A stretch of 64,000 bases of DNA from a virus. The DNA is taken from IMG/VR virus record IMGVR_UViG_3300044833_000182, positions 1-64,000 of that record; one strand, written 5' to 3'. The position numbers and the translations under genes were made by a program. Shown piece by piece: positions 25,886 through 33,759 of this stretch; within the stretch, counting starts at the first letter, position 1; each line of letters starts with the position of its first letter. The notes under the pieces are model-generated. The model was not told the DNA's origin. It searched no databases and was given only the letters and a program-made list of their open reading frames with translations.

Positions 25886-26067
25886 GACGCTCCTGCGAGT
25901 GTGGCAACGTGGAGGCGTGCGGCGTCTGCCGGCTGTGGGCCGACCCGGCGCGGGCGGCGCTGCTGGCGCAGGTTCCCGACGTGGAGGAGTTCAGGCGGCG
26001 GAAGGGGCGGCCGGTCATCAATAAACCCCGTCTGTCGTTCGACCAGCGAGCCGAGCGGAAGCGCTGA
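25882..26067 (+). CDS. Small zinc-ribbon-like protein
   Basis: 61 residues with four closely spaced Cys at the start (CECGNVEACGVCRLW), then a basic helical end (KGRPVINKPRLSFDQRAERKR). Possibly metal binding. Starts in an ATGA overlap with the previous stop. Confidence 0.45.
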   Translation: MRRSCECGNVEACGVCRLWADPARAALLAQVPDVEEFRRRKGRPVINKPRLSFDQRAERKR

Positions 26068-26082
26068 TGGGAGAAGAAGGAG

Positions 26083-26142
26083 ATGGGCGTGCCCTGTCCG
26101 CCCGCCCCGCCGGCGCAGGCGGAAGCGGCGGCCGGCGAGTGA
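26083..26142 (+). CDS. Very small ORF (19 residues)
   Basis: ATG 26083 follows AGAAGGAG and encodes MGVPCPPAPPAQAEAAAGE. I list it because of the good ribosome site; it may be a leader peptide or a chance ORF. Confidence 0.25.
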   Translation: MGVPCPPAPPAQAEAAAGE

Positions 26143-26155
26143 AAGGAGAGCGAGA

Positions 26156-26191
26156 ATGTCCGGAGAATTCGCGAGGGAGGCAGCGCCATGA
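26156..26191 (+). CDS. Very small coupled ORF (11 residues)
   Basis: ATG 26156 follows AAAGGAG, encodes MSGEFAREAAP, and its stop overlaps the fibre gene start as ATGA (26188). It could couple translation into the large fibre gene. Not supported beyond these signals. Confidence 0.3.
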   Translation: MSGEFAREAAP

Positions 26192-28284
26192 AGCGCGTGT
26201 GCGAAACAATGGGCGGCCTCGGCGGGCTGTCGGACATGATTGCCCTGAACGCGGGGCAGGCGGCGCCAACTCCGCCCCTGCTCCTGGCGCTGCAGGCAGC
26301 TGGTCTGTACGCCTACATCCCGGCGGCCGGCAAGCTGTGGCAGGAGAGCAACGGTTCGCGCGTCACCCCCGCAGCGGCAGACGGCGACCCGGTGGGTGAA
26401 ATGGCCGAGTACACCGGAACGGGGCCGACCGCCCTGGCCGACTCGAACGCCGCAAGGGCTGTTCTGCGCGTCCGGGGCGGCCTGCGCTGGCTGGAAGTGG
26501 ACGGCGTGGACGACGCCTACTCGATGGGCAACGCCATTTTGCAGGACAACAACGCCTCGGTGAGTTACTTCGCGGCGCACAACCCGACCAGCACCACGGG
26601 CACGGGCGTCCGGATGCTGCTCAGCAAGGGCCATTACGTCGATCCCTACACCGAATGGGGCGCGTTTGGCCTCGCCGACGGAGTGCTGCGGGTTGAGTTT
26701 GGCATCTTCGCCCAGTTCCATCCCGACGCCGTACTGAACCGAGCCGCCGGGTTTGATTATGTGGACGACGTTCATAATGGAACGGCCCTCGATTGTTTCA
26801 TCAACGGAGTGCAGGACGGGGCGTCAGAGCCGGTGAGGGTAACGGGCGCCGACTCGCAGCCAATACGGCTGTTCCGGCAGGACCGCGGCCCCACCGTCTA
26901 CTACGCCGGCCGCTGCTATGGCATCGCGATTGGCCCGTTCGTGGCGGCCGGGGCAACGCGGGACAACGTGCGAACGCAAATGGGCGTCATCGCGGGGTTA
27001 CACCTCAACTACATGGCCTTTACTCCGGCCGCACTGCCCACGCTGGTTGCTGACTTCAACCCGCGCACCGGGGCGTATCAGGACTTCGCCGGGACCGTGC
27101 CGGTGACTGCCGACGGGCAGACCGTGGAATCCATCCGGAGCGGCTCGCTCAATGCAGTGGCGAACAACGCAGGCGCTTCTGCGGGTTTCGGCAAGGCGCT
27201 GCTCGCGGTCGGCACCATGTTTTCCGTTTCCGGGGCCGGGATCGACCGGCGCAATTTCAGCCTCCACCATGTGTTCCAGCCGGACGTGGTTGCCCGGGGG
27301 ACCGCGCCGCCCGGCTACGCCATGTTCGGCCTGGGCAGCGGCCAGAACGCCCAGATCAATCCGGCGGGGCAAATCCTCGTCAACGCGGGCGGCTCGGCCG
27401 TCGCCGGCAGCGTCCTGTTTCCGCCGGAACTGGCGGTGTTCGGCGTGGTCGCCAACGGCAGCAGCATTCAGGGGAGGTTCGACGGCGCCGCAGCGGACGC
27501 CCTGGCCGCCAACTTTGCCGCCGGGACCAGCGATCTGGACCTCTTCGGAGCGACGGGCGACCTGACCAATTACCTCACGGCCACCGTCTTCCGCACCGTG
27601 GTCTGTTCGCCGCGCCCGGCCGACGCCGATCTCGCCAAGCTCGAAGAGTACCTGCTGCGGAACTATCCGCCGATCAAGCTGGATCTGATGTCGGTTGGCG
27701 TGGTCACGCACGGCAACTCCCTCGTCGCCCAGATGGGGGTGGCGGCGATCATCACGGATCTCGGCGCAGGTTACGCGGGCAAGAACCGGGGCCTGGCGGG
27801 GCAGACGACGCCCATGATGATCGTCTCCGGCCCGGCCGACGCCGACCCGTACTTCGACGCCACCCGGTACGCCGGCAACGTGCTGGTCGCATGGGAGATC
27901 ACCAACGACATCCGCATCAACAACCCGAGTGCGGCCGTCGTGCTGGCGAACTATCGGGCCTACCGCGCCGCCCGCGAGGCGGTGTGGGGGGCGGGCAACG
28001 TCATCATGCTCGACTGCCTCCCGGCGACCGATTTGACCGTCGGCAACGGCAAGGAAACGACCCGCTTGGCCGTCAACAGCGGCCTGGCAAGCGAGTACTC
28101 GATTGCCACCGCCAATCCGCGCGTCTGGAAAAAGGCCGGGGGCGGACTGCTGGTCAAGGTGTCGGCCAACCCGTCGCTCACGGACCCGACCAACGTGATC
28201 TATTACGCGGACGGCTTGCACCTGACAACAGCCGGTTACGCGCTGGTCTCGGCGGACGTGGCGGCGGCAGTGCTGCTGCGATAA
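26188..28284 (+). CDS. Tail fibre with C-terminal SGNH-type hydrolase domain
   Basis: 698 residues. The N-terminal half (residues 1-480) looks like LamG-type beta domains (GLRWLEVDGVDDAYSMGNAI). The C-terminal 200 residues follow the SGNH/GDSL hydrolase layout: block I as THGNSLV (Ser nucleophile; GNS instead of GDS), block II Gly in NRGLAGQTT, block III Asn in WEITNDI and block V Asp-x-x-His in YYADGLHLTTAGY. Such domains deacetylate or cut sugars on the host surface, so this is probably a receptor-binding depolymerase-type fibre. Substrate unknown. Confidence 0.7.
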   Translation: MKRVCETMGGLGGLSDMIALNAGQAAPTPPLLLALQAAGLYAYIPAAGKLWQESNGSRVTPAAADGDPVGEMAEYTGTGPTALADSNAARAVLRVRGGLRWLEVDGVDDAYSMGNAILQDNNASVSYFAAHNPTSTTGTGVRMLLSKGHYVDPYTEWGAFGLADGVLRVEFGIFAQFHPDAVLNRAAGFDYVDDVHNGTALDCFINGVQDGASEPVRVTGADSQPIRLFRQDRGPTVYYAGRCYGIAIGPFVAAGATRDNVRTQMGVIAGLHLNYMAFTPAALPTLVADFNPRTGAYQDFAGTVPVTADGQTVESIRSGSLNAVANNAGASAGFGKALLAVGTMFSVSGAGIDRRNFSLHHVFQPDVVARGTAPPGYAMFGLGSGQNAQINPAGQILVNAGGSAVAGSVLFPPELAVFGVVANGSSIQGRFDGAAADALAANFAAGTSDLDLFGATGDLTNYLTATVFRTVVCSPRPADADLAKLEEYLLRNYPPIKLDLMSVGVVTHGNSLVAQMGVAAIITDLGAGYAGKNRGLAGQTTPMMIVSGPADADPYFDATRYAGNVLVAWEITNDIRINNPSAAVVLANYRAYRAAREAVWGAGNVIMLDCLPATDLTVGNGKETTRLAVNSGLASEYSIATANPRVWKKAGGGLLVKVSANPSLTDPTNVIYYADGLHLTTAGYALVSADVAAAVLLR

Positions 28285-28298
28285 GGGGAGGAAAGACA

Positions 28299-28478
28299 AT
28301 GGCCAAGCGACAGATCAAGGCGGAAGCCCAGCCGGAAGTTCCTCAAGACAAAAGCCTCGCTGGCGTGTTTGGCGATCAAGTGCATCCCACCGAAGAGGGG
28401 TTCCGCATGATCGAGGAAGCCTTGGAGGCGATGAGGCAAAAAAGGACGAAGCGGGAGCGCCGGCGCTTGCGGTCTTAA
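28299..28478 (+). CDS. Small ORF resembling SGNH hydrolase block V
   Basis: 59 residues, ATG 28299 behind GGGGAGGAA. After MAKRQIKAEAQ comes GDQVHPTEEGFRMIEEALE, which matches the D-x-x-H-P-x-x-x-G-Y block V of SGNH hydrolases. It lacks the other blocks, so it may be a leftover or shuffled end piece beside the SGNH fibre gene, or a small accessory protein. Its start is repeated in the next gene. Confidence 0.5.
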   Translation: MAKRQIKAEAQPEVPQDKSLAGVFGDQVHPTEEGFRMIEEALEAMRQKRTKRERRRLRS

Positions 28479-28501
28479 TGAACACCTTCTGAGGAGTTGA
28501 T

Positions 28502-29632
28502 ATGGCAAAGCGACAAGTCAAGGCCGGTTCAACGTCCGTCATCCTGGGGGACGTGTTCCTTCAGGACAGCAGCAAGCAAGACGGCTCGGGACTACCCGGC
28601 ATCGTCTTCAACACAGCGGGGTTAACCTGCTACTACCACAGAAATACAGGCAGCACTGACGTTGCCGTGACGTTGGCGAACATGACTCTGGGCACGTTTA
28701 CCGCCAGCGGCTTCAAGGAAGTGAACGCAACGACCATGCCTGGCATTTACTCCTTCTGCCCTCCGGATCTGGCGCTTGCGGCCGGGGCGCAGATGGTGAC
28801 GTTCTACTTCAAGGGCGCGACTAACCTCGCCGTCGAACCGCTTGACGTTGAACTGACGGCGACCGACAACCAGGACGCCGTTCGCGGCGGCATGACGGCT
28901 CTCCCCAACGCGAACGCGGCGGCAGCGAACGGCCTGCTCGTCAACGGCGTCAACGTGGGGACGGTCACGCTCGCGGCTCTCACGGTGTCCGGGGCGACGG
29001 TGCTGACGGGCAACCTCTCCTGCGCGGCGGGGGTGACGATCACGCAGTCGGCCACCAACGCGAGCGCCCTCGTCGTCACGGGCAACGGCAGCGGGGACGC
29101 GGTGTTCGCAACGGGCGGGACGACCGGCAACGGGGCGACGTTCGCGGGCGGCGCGACCAGCGGCTACGGCGTGCGGATGCTGGGCAACGCCGCCCCCGGC
29201 CTCTACGCGGCGGGCGGCGGCGCCTTTGCGGGAATCTACGCCCTTGGCGGGATGACGGGGGCGGGGTTGCAGTGCGTCGGCGGCGCCACGTCGGGCGACG
29301 GGGCGGTCTTCACCGCCGCCGCTGGCAACGGCAACGGCGTCACGTTCGCCCACGCAGGCAGCGGTAAGGATCTCAACGCGACCACGACGCCGCTGACACT
29401 GACGGCAGGCGTCGTGCTGGCGCCCGCCGGCCTCGACGCCGTCGTGGTGGAGGCGGGATTGAACGCGAGGCAGGCGCTGTCGATCAATACCGCCGTGCTG
29501 GCCGGCGTACTGTCGGGCGCGGCGGGAACGTCCATCGTGATCTTCGGGGCGGGGGTCGCAACGCAGCGGCTGTCTGCTACGGTCGATTCCAGCGGCGACA
29601 GGATTGCTATTGTGTTGTCGCCGCCTGCTTAG
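28502..29632 (+). CDS. Tail appendage protein, Ala/Gly/Thr-rich
   Basis: 376 residues, start ATG 28502 after GAGGAG. N-terminal 110 residues beta-rich (VFLQDSSKQDGSGLPGIVF). The C-terminal 250 are extremely rich in Gly, Ala and Thr, with short GATFAGGATSGYGVRML-type repeats, a beta-helix or fibre-like pattern. Likely a fibre shaft. Shares its first nine residues with the preceding small gene. Confidence 0.5.
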   Translation: MAKRQVKAGSTSVILGDVFLQDSSKQDGSGLPGIVFNTAGLTCYYHRNTGSTDVAVTLANMTLGTFTASGFKEVNATTMPGIYSFCPPDLALAAGAQMVTFYFKGATNLAVEPLDVELTATDNQDAVRGGMTALPNANAAAANGLLVNGVNVGTVTLAALTVSGATVLTGNLSCAAGVTITQSATNASALVVTGNGSGDAVFATGGTTGNGATFAGGATSGYGVRMLGNAAPGLYAAGGGAFAGIYALGGMTGAGLQCVGGATSGDGAVFTAAAGNGNGVTFAHAGSGKDLNATTTPLTLTAGVVLAPAGLDAVVVEAGLNARQALSINTAVLAGVLSGAAGTSIVIFGAGVATQRLSATVDSSGDRIAIVLSPPA

Positions 29633-29640
29633 AGGAAGCC

Positions 29641-30087
29641 ATGTTCGCACCTGTTTACTACCCCCGGACGTTCTTCCCCGGCCGCTGGTTCCCGCCGGTT
29701 GGCGGGTCTGGCGCGCCTATCCGCGTGATCTCGCTTCGGGGTTGCGTCGGCGTCCCCGTCCAGCAGAGCTTCAGCTTCTTCTGCGGCGACGACGTGCTCC
29801 TGCCCATCACCATCTATCAAGCGGATGGCGTTACTCCGCAGAACATCAGCGGGTGGGGGATACAGATGGTAATCCACCTTCCCGGCGGCCCGCCCATCGT
29901 GACGAAGGCCACGGGCGGCGGCGGGCTGGTGCTGACCACGCCGGCAAGCGGGCTGGTGACGGGAACGATCCTGCGGGCGGACACGGTGAACCTCGCGGCG
30001 GGAGTTTATCTGTTTTTCGTCGAGCGGACGGATGTCAACACGGACGCCGTCCTGTGCTACGGCACGCTGACGCTCAATGGAAAATAA
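29641..30087 (+). CDS. Probable tail/baseplate protein, BppU-like
   Basis: 148 residues. The segment GDDVLLPITIYQADGVTP, then a strand pattern to FVERTDVNTDAVLCYGTLTL, resembles the N-terminal domain of phage upper baseplate (BppU-type) proteins. Last gene before the operon terminator, so probably a tail accessory protein. Confidence 0.5.
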   Translation: MFAPVYYPRTFFPGRWFPPVGGSGAPIRVISLRGCVGVPVQQSFSFFCGDDVLLPITIYQADGVTPQNISGWGIQMVIHLPGGPPIVTKATGGGGLVLTTPASGLVTGTILRADTVNLAAGVYLFFVERTDVNTDAVLCYGTLTLNGK

Positions 30088-30091
30088 ACAA

Positions 30092-30124
30092 GGGCCGCGC
30101 GACCCGTCGGAGATCGTGCGGCCC
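30092..30124 (+). terminator. Terminator hairpin ending the late operon
   Basis: GGGCCGCGCGA (30092-30102) pairs with TCGTGCGGCCC (30114-30124) with one G-U wobble, an 11-bp GC-rich stem, followed by a pyrimidine-rich CTTCTCCCTCCC tract. Placed right behind the last late gene and before a gene of different style, so it is probably the late transcript terminator. Confidence 0.65.
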
Positions 30125-30195
30125 CTTCTCCCTCCCTCGCTCGCCAACGAGGAGAGGCCGTTGGAATTCTATCGCCCGTCAAGGAGTCTGACAAT

Positions 30196-30651
30196 ATGCA
30201 CTCTCGATCTTGCTTCTTTGCTCTCGCTTTCGCCCGGCTCGCCTCGCTCGCGGCTATCCTCTGTCTCGTCGCCGGGCTGTTCGCCGCGACCGGCACGGCC
30301 GCACCTGTACCGCAACCCAAGCCTGATGCGAAGTCGCCTCCCTCTCACGATGTGATCGGAACCTGGTCGCTAACCTGGATGGGCGAAGGGGGCGGCAATA
30401 GCGTCTGTACGCTGCGCCGGGAAGGCGGGTGGTTCTGCCAGTGGCATGGTATGCCGTGGATCGGCCATTGGAGCCTGGACGGCGACGTACTTACCGTGAC
30501 CGAAGCACTCAAGCCTTCTCGACCAGACAAGATGCCGTCGTGGTACACCTGGAAGGTCACGCTGAAGTCGGGCGGCAAACTGGAGGGCAAGCTGAAAAAC
30601 GGTGGGGCGTTCAAACTGACGCCGGTCAAGAAGGTCAAACCAGACTTTTGA
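30196..30651 (+). CDS. Small secreted protein of host (planctomycete) style
   Basis: 151 residues with a signal peptide: basic start MHSRS, hydrophobic core (FARLASLAAILCLVAGLFA), and an A-T-G-T-A-A-P type junction near 36. The mature part begins with a Pro/Lys linker (PVPQPKPDAKSPP), then GTWSLTWMGEGGGNSVC and LRREGGWFCQWHGMPWI, followed by alternating strands. Such small secreted beta proteins are common in Gemmata genomes. As it lies outside the late operon, it may be a lysogeny-expressed moron or a pickup from the host beside the attachment site. Function unknown. Confidence 0.6.
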   Translation: MHSRSCFFALAFARLASLAAILCLVAGLFAATGTAAPVPQPKPDAKSPPSHDVIGTWSLTWMGEGGGNSVCTLRREGGWFCQWHGMPWIGHWSLDGDVLTVTEALKPSRPDKMPSWYTWKVTLKSGGKLEGKLKNGGAFKLTPVKKVKPDF

Positions 30652-31033
30652 CTGCGCGCGGGAACGCCGCCCGGGTCTGCTTCCGGACGGCGCTCCACGG
30701 CGGAGACGGAGATAGAGCGTTCTACATGTGGTCAGGCATGGCGCGGCCTCCTCAAAAGGTGTTGTCTACTTGCGACGGAGATCAGCACATTTTACCGCCG
30801 GCTGCGCGCCGCGGCAAGGCGGCGGGCGCTGGCGGCGTCGCCGCTACTTTCCGCCGGACCGTCGTACGCCCAAGTACACCCGACGCCCGAATACACCGCG
30901 TTTCCAAACGACTTGCGGCGACGCGCGGCAGGCACGGCTCCTCTTGCTTTTTCCCGTCTCTCCGGCGTAAACTATCACCACTAACCACGTTCCAGCCGGC
31001 AGGGAGGCCGGACGAGTCAGGCGCCCGCATTGC
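30652..31033. other. Non-coding stretch between moron and attachment site
   Basis: I see no convincing gene in this segment; the open frames are short and have no ribosome site. GC-rich. It leads directly to the tRNA-like attachment core. Confidence 0.4.
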
Positions 31034-31075
31034 CTCTTAATCAGCGGGTTGTAGGTTCGAGTCCTACGCGGGGCA
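31034..31075 (+). other. Phage attachment site (attP) core: 3' half of tRNA-Lys(CUU)
   Basis: CTCTTAA (31034-31040) is the anticodon loop of tRNA-Lys(CUU), TCAGC is the 3' anticodon stem, GTAGG-TTCGAGT-CCTAC (31051-31067) is the T arm, GCGGGGC the acceptor 3' strand, and A the discriminator. The sequence 5' of the loop (...GCATTG) does not pair with TCAGC, so this is not a whole tRNA; the homology starts in the anticodon loop, as in many attP cores. A tyrosine integrase starts 122 bp downstream. No CCA is encoded. Confidence 0.75.
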
Positions 31076-31078
31076 CTT

Positions 31079-31107
31079 CGCAAGATCAACCCTCTCTTGA
31101 TCTTGCG
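31079..31107. repeat. Perfect 11-bp inverted repeat next to attP
   Basis: CGCAAGATCAA (31079-31089) and TTGATCTTGCG (31097-31107) with a 7-nt loop. No T-run follows, so it may be a binding site for the integrase or accessory factors rather than a terminator; it sits 4 bp from the tRNA end. Confidence 0.6.
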
Positions 31108-31196
31108 ACAGCCGCAACAGCAGTCCGCCGCCTCCCGGCCCGGCGCGAAATGGTGTACTTTGGCACCATCGCTTCGCGGCAAGGAGGTCCCGTCCG

Positions 31197-32525
31197 ATGA
31201 AAAAGCTACCCCGTCTGTGCATCCACCCTTCCAAGCAGCTCTACTACATCCGGATCGACCGCAAGCCCATCTATCTCGGGAAGGTCGGCGGTCCCGAAGA
31301 AGAGGCGAAGGCCGAAGCCGAACGGCTGCGCGTGCTGGGCGAGTTCCGGGCGACGGGTTCTTACTCCCGGCCGTCAGATTCGGGAGTGCTGATCGCCGTG
31401 CTCGTTGCTGCCTACATGCGCCACGTCGAGGTCCACTACCGCAAGAGGGACGGCCGGCCAACGAGTGAACAGCGGGTGATTGCCCTCGCCCTTCGGCCCC
31501 TGCTGGCCCGCTACGGTCACACGCGCGCCGCGGACTTCGGCCCGCGTGCGCTACAGGCTGTGCAGGCGCTCATGGTGGACGGCTCGTGGATGAGCGAGGC
31601 GGACAGGGAAAGAGCGGGCGAGCGGTACAAGGGGGGCTGGTGCCGGAAGCTCGTCAACGCGAACGTCAACCGGGTGCGGCGGATGTTTAAGTGGGGGGTG
31701 AGTCAGGAGTTGGTCCCCGCGACGGTGCTGGCCAGCCTGGAAACAGTGGCGCCGCTGCTGCAAGGACGGACGGCGGCCCGCGAGACGCGCGAGGTGCCGC
31801 CGGCCCCGCAGGAGTCGATTGACGCCGTACTGATGTACGCCTGCCGGCAGGTCGCCGACATGGTCCGGCTGCAACTCCTGACGGGAGCGCGACCCGGCGA
31901 GGCCGTGCGCGTGCGCCCGGTGGACCTGGACCGCAAGGGTGACGTGCTGGCCCGGGTGGTTGGCGAGGCTGTGCCGATGGGCAAGGTGTGGGTCTGGCTC
32001 CCCGGGCTGGAGGAAATCGAGGGGGCGCTCGAGCAGGACCACAAGACGACGCACCACGAACAGGACCGGGTGATCCCCGTCGGCCCGCAGGCTCAGGCGC
32101 TGCTGGCGCCGTACCTGGCCGGCCGCGATCCGGCTGCCCCGCTGTTCTCGCCTGCGGAGGCGCGAAAAGAGCGCAACGCTGCCCGGCGAGCGGCGCGAAA
32201 GACGCCCGTGCAGCCGTCGCAGCAGGACCGCAGCAAGAAGGACCCGGCGCGGAAGCCTGGCGAGCGCTGGACCACGGAGAGCTACGCTCACGCGATCGCC
32301 AGCGCGATCCGCAAGGCCAACCGGGCGCGAGCGGAGAAGGGACTGCCGCCCGTCGCTCACTTTCACCCTCATCAGCTTCGCCATAACGCGGCGGGAGAAC
32401 TGAAGCGGCAATTCGGCTGGGAAGTTGCCCGAATTGTCTGCGGCCATACGAGCGTCCAGACCACGTCGGGGTACGTCCAGCGCGATCTTCGCGCGGCTTT
32501 CGAGGCCGTTGAGAAGGTCGGTTGA
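31197..32525 (+). CDS. int: Tyrosine recombinase (phage integrase)
   Basis: 442 residues with a perfect AAGGAGGT ribosome site. The N-terminal part (residues 1-190) is DNA-binding. The catalytic half has Arg in LLTGARPGEAVRV, a Lys/His region HKTTHHEQDRVIP, HPHQLRHNAAGEL (H-x-x-R), GHTSVQTTSGY (His and Tyr nucleophile). An unusually basic insert RKERNAARRAARKT precedes the H-x-x-R box. It acts on the adjacent tRNA-Lys site to integrate or excise the phage. Family call is firm. Confidence 0.93.
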   Translation: MKKLPRLCIHPSKQLYYIRIDRKPIYLGKVGGPEEEAKAEAERLRVLGEFRATGSYSRPSDSGVLIAVLVAAYMRHVEVHYRKRDGRPTSEQRVIALALRPLLARYGHTRAADFGPRALQAVQALMVDGSWMSEADRERAGERYKGGWCRKLVNANVNRVRRMFKWGVSQELVPATVLASLETVAPLLQGRTAARETREVPPAPQESIDAVLMYACRQVADMVRLQLLTGARPGEAVRVRPVDLDRKGDVLARVVGEAVPMGKVWVWLPGLEEIEGALEQDHKTTHHEQDRVIPVGPQAQALLAPYLAGRDPAAPLFSPAEARKERNAARRAARKTPVQPSQQDRSKKDPARKPGERWTTESYAHAIASAIRKANRARAEKGLPPVAHFHPHQLRHNAAGELKRQFGWEVARIVCGHTSVQTTSGYVQRDLRAAFEAVEKVG

Positions 32526-32663
32526 CACCGTGGCGCTATAATTCACCTGACGCGCGACGACGGCCGGCTGTCATTCCTGGGAATTGCGAAAAAGGACGTG
32601 ACGCCAGCGCTGCCGCGGTGTTGTAATACCCGCTCGCACCAGGTGGATCTCGTCTTTCAATGT

Positions 32664-32680
32664 CAGATAGCGAATATCTG
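32664..32680. promoter_or_regulatory. Operator-like inverted repeat behind int
   Basis: CAGATA-GCGAA-TATCTG, perfect 6-bp arms. Upstream of the gene at 32774, in a stretch that also carries the hairpin at 32688. Could be a repressor site. Confidence 0.35.
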
Positions 32681-32687
32681 CTATTAA

Positions 32688-32707
32688 GGATGCCCCCTGC
32701 GGCATCC
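32688..32707. terminator. GC-rich hairpin
   Basis: GGATGCC-CCCTGC-GGCATCC, a perfect 7-bp stem with 6-nt loop. No T-run after it. Could terminate int transcription or overlap the regulatory region of the next gene. Confidence 0.35.
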
Positions 32708-32773
32708 CCCTCCACCGGGCGCATGGAACGGCGTACACTATTTCAGTGTCCCGTGAAACAAGGATTGCGCCCC

Positions 32774-33091
32774 ATGCAGGAATCAGAAGCGGAAGCCTTG
32801 CACCGGCTGGCGGCGCAGGCCCTTCATTACGCAGCCGAGCGGATGACACAGGTTCGGGAGGAACCTGTGTCGGAAGACGCTGCCTCGTCAGAGGAAAAGT
32901 ACCTTCTGTTCTCGCCCACAGAGGAAGCGATTCTCGCCGCCGTGCCCGTCGAAGGTTGGATGACAGCCGAACTGATCGCGGAAGCCATCGACGAACCGCT
33001 GGAGGGCGACCTGAAACCGCTCCTGCGGAACCTCGTGGCCCGCAAGGCGCTGCGCAGCGCGCAGGGTAGGGGCTACCGGCGCCGAGCCTGA
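32774..33091 (+). CDS. Small winged-helix-like DNA-binding protein
   Basis: 105 residues starting at ATG 32774. The C-terminal part is a typical wHTH length: FSPTEEAILAAVPVEGWMTAELI..AIDEPLEGDLKPLLRNLVARKALRSAQGRGYRRRA, that is helix, turn helix and basic wing. Likely a regulator of nearby early or lysogeny genes. An upstream ATG (32660) would put the operator repeat inside the gene; I prefer 32774. Confidence 0.5.
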   Translation: MQESEAEALHRLAAQALHYAAERMTQVREEPVSEDAASSEEKYLLFSPTEEAILAAVPVEGWMTAELIAEAIDEPLEGDLKPLLRNLVARKALRSAQGRGYRRRA

Positions 33092-33094
33092 ATC

Positions 33095-33157
33095 CGGCTA
33101 AGGGGGCCTTGCCGCGGCAAAGGGGTCTTAGCGCTAATTCCCGGCTAAAGGGGCTTT
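33095..33157. repeat. Short direct repeats upstream of the excisionase-like gene
   Basis: CCGGCTAAGGGGGCCTT (33094-33110) and CCGGCTAAAGGGGCTTT (about 33141-33157) are near-copies; a related CAAAGGGGTCTTAGC lies between them. Their place just before a small HTH gene next to int makes them candidate binding sites for the integrase/excisionase machinery. Confidence 0.45.
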
Positions 33158-33190
33158 TGTTTGCCGCCGCGCCCCGCATATTATTGCGGC

Positions 33191-33457
33191 ATGCTCGATC
33201 CCACGAGAGAGAGACTGATCGGTATGACGGAGGCCGGCCGGCTGATGGGCCGGCACCGCGAGACGATGCGCGCACTGGTGAAGCGCGGGGCGATCGAGGG
33301 CGTGGAGATGGCCGGCCGGCTGTACACGTCGGCGGAGGCAATCCGCCGGGCGGTTGTACCCGTTGAGGAAGGCCCGCAGCCTGCGTCCGCCGTGGACGTG
33401 CAGGCGGACTATCGGCGAGCGATGGACGATCTGCGAAGGCGCGGGATGGTGACGTAG
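33191..33457 (+). CDS. Excisionase-like HTH protein (MerR/HTH_17 type)
   Basis: 88 residues. The MLDPTRERLIGMTEAGRLMG start, RHRETMRALVKRGAIEGVEM and AGRLYTSAEAIRRAV follow the HTH_17 / excisionase pattern. Close to the integrase and preceded by direct repeats, so it is the best candidate for the recombination directionality factor; an alternative is a regulator. Confidence 0.6.
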   Translation: MLDPTRERLIGMTEAGRLMGRHRETMRALVKRGAIEGVEMAGRLYTSAEAIRRAVVPVEEGPQPASAVDVQADYRRAMDDLRRRGMVT

Positions 33458-33486
33458 CCGCGCCCACTACCCGGAGGACCACGACC

Positions 33487-33759
33487 ATGAGTATCAATGA
33501 CCAGCCCCCGCAGCCGTCCGCCTTCGTTCCCGGCGCCAGCGTGCGGTTGAAGTCCGGCGGCCCGGAGATGCGCGTGGTCGTTACGGTCGGCGGGTGGGTG
33601 TGCTGCGCCTGGGTTGACGCAGACGGCGTGCAGGAGGCGCACACGTTCGACGGCGACGCGCTACAGCCCGTGGACGCTGGCGAGGCGATGGAGAGGCGGG
33701 AGTCGGGCGAGCCCGCGTGGGGTGAGGAACGGGAGGGGGACGGGGAGGAGCAACCGTGA
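33487..33759 (+). CDS. DUF2158-type small protein
   Basis: 90 residues with FVPGASVRLKSGGPEMRVVV, the DUF2158/YodC core pattern (G-x-V-x-L-K-S-G-G-P-x-M-x-V), then CCAWVDADGVQEAHTF. Tail is Glu/Gly-rich. YodC-like proteins are small and their role is unknown. A second copy lies fused in the next gene. Good ribosome site (GGAGG). Confidence 0.65.
   Translation: MSINDQPPQPSAFVPGASVRLKSGGPEMRVVVTVGGWVCCAWVDADGVQEAHTFDGDALQPVDAGEAMERRESGEPAWGEEREGDGEEQP

Noticed and set aside
26067-26399. 110-residue ORF before the fibre gene
   Set aside because: Overlaps the fibre gene by over 200 bp and is Arg/Gly-rich; two micro-ORFs with ribosome sites explain the gap better.
30077-30355. ORF starting at the end of the tail operon
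   Set aside because: It contains the terminator hairpin and overlaps the secreted protein start; composition is Ser/Pro/Arg-rich noise.
31034-31075. Complete tRNA-Lys gene
   Set aside because: No D arm, no 5' acceptor and the 5' anticodon stem does not pair; only the 3' half is present, so attP is the better reading.
32774-33091. Start at 32660 for the winged-helix-like gene
   Set aside because: It would place the perfect CAGATA/TATCTG repeat and the 7-bp hairpin inside the coding region and has no better ribosome site.
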